A DNA stretch of 64,000 nucleotides, taken from assembly GCA_008694505.1 (NCBI GenBank), contig VZDJ01000047.1, forward strand, positions 1,373,927 through 1,437,926. Direction: 5' to 3'. Below the pieces are notes generated by a model. The model was not told the DNA's origin and made no database searches. It saw only the letters and a list, made by a program, of their open reading frames with translations. Source of the DNA: Cyanoderma ruficeps (Eukaryota > Chordata > Aves > Passeriformes > Timaliidae). Shown in pieces: positions 63,645 through 64,000 of this stretch (positions are counted from its first letter, which is position 1; each line of letters starts with the position of its first letter). The position numbers and the translations under genes are program-made.

Positions 63645-64000
63645 TGTGCCATGGGCTTGGCAGTGCTGGGTTGCTGATGGGATTTAATGAGCTGAGGGGT
63701 CTTTTCCCACCCTGATGCTGATGCTGTGGGCTGGTTGCTGTGGTGGGTGTGTGAGGGGTCTTTTCCAACCCTCCTGACGCTGTGGGCTGGTTGGTGTGGG
63801 CCGGTTGCTGTGGGCGGTGTGTGAGGGGTCTTTTCCCGGCCTCATGCTGATGCTGTGGGCTGGTTGCTGTGGTGGGTGTGTGAGGGGTCTTTTTCAGCCC
63901 TCCTGACGCTGTGGGCTGGTTGCTGTGGGCTGGTTGCTGTGGGCTGGTTGCTGTGGTGGGTGTGTGAGGGGTCTTTTCCAGCCCTCCTGACGCTGTGGGC
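63645..64000 (+). repeat. CR1 3' end expanded into a GT-rich tandem array, continuing past the right edge
   Basis: 63652-63712 reads as a CR1 3' end (GGCTTGGCAGTGCTGGGTTG, GAGGGGTCTTTTCCCACC). It is followed by copies of GTGAGGGGTCTTTTCC at about 63751, 63821, 63880 and 63964, spaced 57-84 bp. Between them the 14-bp unit CTGTGGGCTGGTTG is repeated a variable number of times. Confidence 0.88.

Larger units (their letters stand above)
23849..64000 (+). other. GAB intron 1 (continues past right edge)
   Basis: At least 40 kb of intron. No continuation of the PH domain and no other protein-coding exon is recognisable on either strand. Contents are CR1 fragments, three LTR-like copies, minisatellites and short tandem duplications listed separately. 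Very long first introns are normal for GAB genes. Stretches not listed separately show nothing I can name. Confidence 0.75.

Overview
This window is vertebrate nuclear DNA, almost certainly from a bird. It contains large introns with GT-AG splice sites, two CpG-island promoters, and several copies of CR1, the LINE family that dominates bird genomes, some ending in degenerate 8-bp tails. There is no operon structure and no prokaryotic or viral gene content. A passerine is possible but is inference. Two single N characters (23399 and 24202), both at repeat edges, show that this is assembled sequence.

Layout. (1) 1-11844, minus strand: the first 13 coding exons of SMARCA1 (SNF2L, the ISWI-type ATPase of NURF-class remodelers). 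They give 562 codons in one uninterrupted frame, covering the acidic N-terminus, the N-terminal regulatory region, the first RecA lobe and the start of the second lobe. The HAND-SANT-SLIDE half lies beyond the left edge. (2) About 11340-12180: the SMARCA1 CpG-island promoter, with a perfect TCTCGCGAGA palindrome. (3) About 12180-22700: intergenic DNA with one recognisable CR1 fragment and simple repeats but no supportable gene. (4) About 22720-23960: a second CpG island with GC-rich and CA-rich minisatellites, leading into the 24-codon first coding exon of a GAB-family docking protein (plus strand, 23777-23848), most likely GAB3. (5) 23849-64000: the first part of the very long GAB intron 1. 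It holds CR1 fragments, an inverted pair of LTR-like repeats, a probable solo LTR nested in a CR1, many short tandem duplications and one strong hairpin. No second GAB exon is present.

SMARCA1 and GAB are divergent neighbours about 12 kb apart. Their products act in different places: SMARCA1 is a nuclear nucleosome-sliding ATPase, and GAB proteins are membrane-recruited docking proteins downstream of receptor tyrosine kinases and cytokine receptors. Nothing here suggests a shared pathway. The pairing is interesting for evolution, because the paralogs SMARCA5 and GAB1 are also close neighbours in mammals.

I found no convincing new biological system. The most useful second-look items are the SMARCA1-GAB3 linkage, the repeat-built GAB promoter, a fold-back rearrangement inside a CR1 near 63 kb, a CR1 tail that has grown into a tandem array at the right edge, and two hairpins with perfect 19-bp stems. 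All identifications come from reading the sequence and from remembered family sequences; no database search was run.
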